Below are positions 63,114 through 64,000 of a DNA stretch of 64,000 nucleotides, piece by piece. How positions within the stretch are numbered: position 1 is the stretch's first letter; each line of letters starts with the position of its first letter. The notes under the pieces are model-generated. The model searched no databases, had not been told where the DNA came from, and saw only the letters and a list, made by a program, of their open reading frames with translations. The DNA is from Streptomyces sp. WAC05374. GTDB lineage: Bacteria; Actinomycetota; Actinomycetes; Streptomycetales; Streptomycetaceae. The position numbers and the translations under genes were made by a program. The stretch lies in contig NZ_SMNQ01000007.1 in assembly GCF_004353505.1 (NCBI RefSeq), forward strand, positions 62,001 to 126,000. The letters run 5' to 3'.

Positions 63114-64000
63114 TCTCCACGCTGGCGCGTCTGGAGGCTGTCGAGTCGGGGCGCGCCCAGCCGCTGGCCACCGTGCGGCACCGGCACCTGTCGGAGCGGC
63201 CGCTCGTCCTCGTACCGCTGACGACCGCCGGTGAGGCGGGTGCGCCGCTGGGGGCGCTGGTCGGGACGGACCCGGAGCGGCCGGCGCTGCTGGTCGTGCC
63301 GCAGCCGCGCGACCGGGACCTGCGGTTCGGTTTCCTGGCGGACCTGGCCGAGGCGGTCCTGCCGTACGTCGACGGGTACGCGGACAGTGTCGAGGCCGCC
63401 GAGAGGAACGAGACGGACCCGGAGACCGGCAGGAAGGTCAGGGTCGAGGTGGAGCTGTGCGCGGACGCGCCGCAGCTCATCGTGCCGAGCCGCGCGGGCA
63501 TCGAGTACGTCCGGCTGCTGGGCCGGTCGATGCGGTTCCGCCGCACGGCCGAGCAGGACCCGGAGACGCCGTTCCCGGCGCCGCCGCGCGTGCCGCTGCT
63601 GGGCCGGTGGCTGACGCACTACGGGGAGCGGGCGCGGGTGCCGGGCTCGTCGCTGCTGCTGGCGGCGACGGACCTGCTGAACCGGCACTGGGCGACGGGC
63701 CAGTCCTCGCTGGAGGACCAGCACCTGGGGGCCCTGCTGGCCTGGATCGACCCGCCCGCCGGGGCGTCGGGGGCCGAGGCGGCGCTCCGGGCCGAGCTGG
63801 CGCGGGACCGGGAGGGGCAGTTGGTGTGCCCGCCCGCCGGTCCGGCGACCGATCCGGCGTTCGACAACCGGCTGCTCGCGCCGGCGGTCGAGCGGTACGA
63901 CCGGGCGCGGCAGGCGCTGGCGGCGGCGGAGGACGGGGAGGCGGCCGACGTCCGACTGGGCGAGCTGCACCGGGCCGAGCGGGAGATCCGGGAGCTGATC
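63104..64000 (+). CDS. Unknown protein overlapping the nuclease gene (cut by window end)
   Basis: 299 codons are visible with no stop. The ATG at 63104 lies inside the last codons of the nuclease-like gene. The protein begins [20 protein letters not shown], is soluble, and shows LGRWLTHYGERARVPGSSLL and LLAWIDPPAG. Toward the edge it becomes helical (RARQALAAAEDGEAADVRLG). No catalytic motif is visible in this part; an ATPase or helicase part could follow beyond the edge. Co-translation suggests a functional partner of the nuclease. Confidence 0.7.
   Translation, partial: MSLISTLARLEAVESGRAQPLATVRHRHLSERPLVLVPLTTAGEAGAPLGALVGTDPERPALLVVPQPRDRDLRFGFLADLAEAVLPYVDGYADSVEAAERNETDPETGRKVRVEVELCADAPQLIVPSRAGIEYVRLLGRSMRFRRTAEQDPETPFPAPPRVPLLGRWLTHYGERARVPGSSLLLAATDLLNRHWATGQSSLEDQHLGALLAWIDPPAGASGAEAALRAELARDREGQLVCPPAGPATDPAFDNRLLAPAVERYDRARQALAAAEDGEAADVRLGELHRAEREIRELI

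Overview
The window is a piece of a high-GC actinomycete chromosome, almost certainly Streptomyces. GC is about 72%, third codon positions are nearly all G or C, GTG starts are common, and stop/start overlaps (ATGA, GTGA) are frequent. The desferrioxamine genes, adpA with a TTA codon, and CebR boxes are genus hallmarks. From memory, the order leucine/acyl-CoA cluster, des, glmS, adpA, orn, tRNA-His, ceb is the conserved core order of the Streptomyces chromosome.

Layout. 1-8.4 kb: a fused ABC exporter cut by the left edge, a secreted serine hydrolase, a ThDP enzyme and a ureohydrolase (guanidino-compound breakdown), and a divergent PucR regulator. 8.5-11.1 kb: acyl-CoA dehydrogenase, TesB thioesterase and a small membrane-anchored protein. 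11.1-13.4 kb: a phosphatase-family protein, an unknown gene bracketed by 45-47 bp direct repeats, and a TetR regulator. 13.5-19.2 kb: a four-gene acyl-CoA carboxylase / HMG-CoA lyase / acyl-CoA dehydrogenase operon (leucine-type catabolism) facing the TetR gene across tandem palindromic operators. 19.3-26.9 kb: desEF and desABCD, each with a DmdR iron box. 26.9-32.6 kb: GH20 hexosaminidase with a DasR-type site, a DUF4429/SHOCT protein, a small protein behind a perfect 20 bp palindrome, GlmS and an acetate-type permease. 32.7-36.4 kb: universal stress protein, a small membrane protein, AdpA and oligoribonuclease. 36.5-40.5 kb: tRNA-His(GTG), then an accessory patch with a frameshifted collagen-like pseudogene, an XRE/DUF6879 operon and several small orphan genes. 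40.5-52.5 kb: the cello-oligosaccharide regulon (GH6 cellulase, CebR, CebEFG, BglC) followed by a second, diverged CebEFG-like transporter. 52.6-57.9 kb: GH18 chitinase, a two-component pair, a membrane-anchored protein and a spermidine-synthase-like protein. 58-64 kb: an NsdA-like regulator, an ArsR regulator, a roadblock protein, a histidine phosphatase, and a PD-(D/E)XK nuclease-like gene overlapping an unknown gene that runs off the right edge.

How it fits together. The window combines biopolymer foraging (cellulose through CebR, chitin through hexosaminidase and chitinase), iron scavenging, branched-chain acyl-CoA breakdown and developmental control. AdpA and the GH6 cellulase both carry a TTA codon, which ties the cellulase to bldA. 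MsiK, the ATPase normally shared by CebFG-type permeases, and the exporter of desferrioxamine are not in the window.

All homology calls are by eye from motifs and context; no database search was possible.
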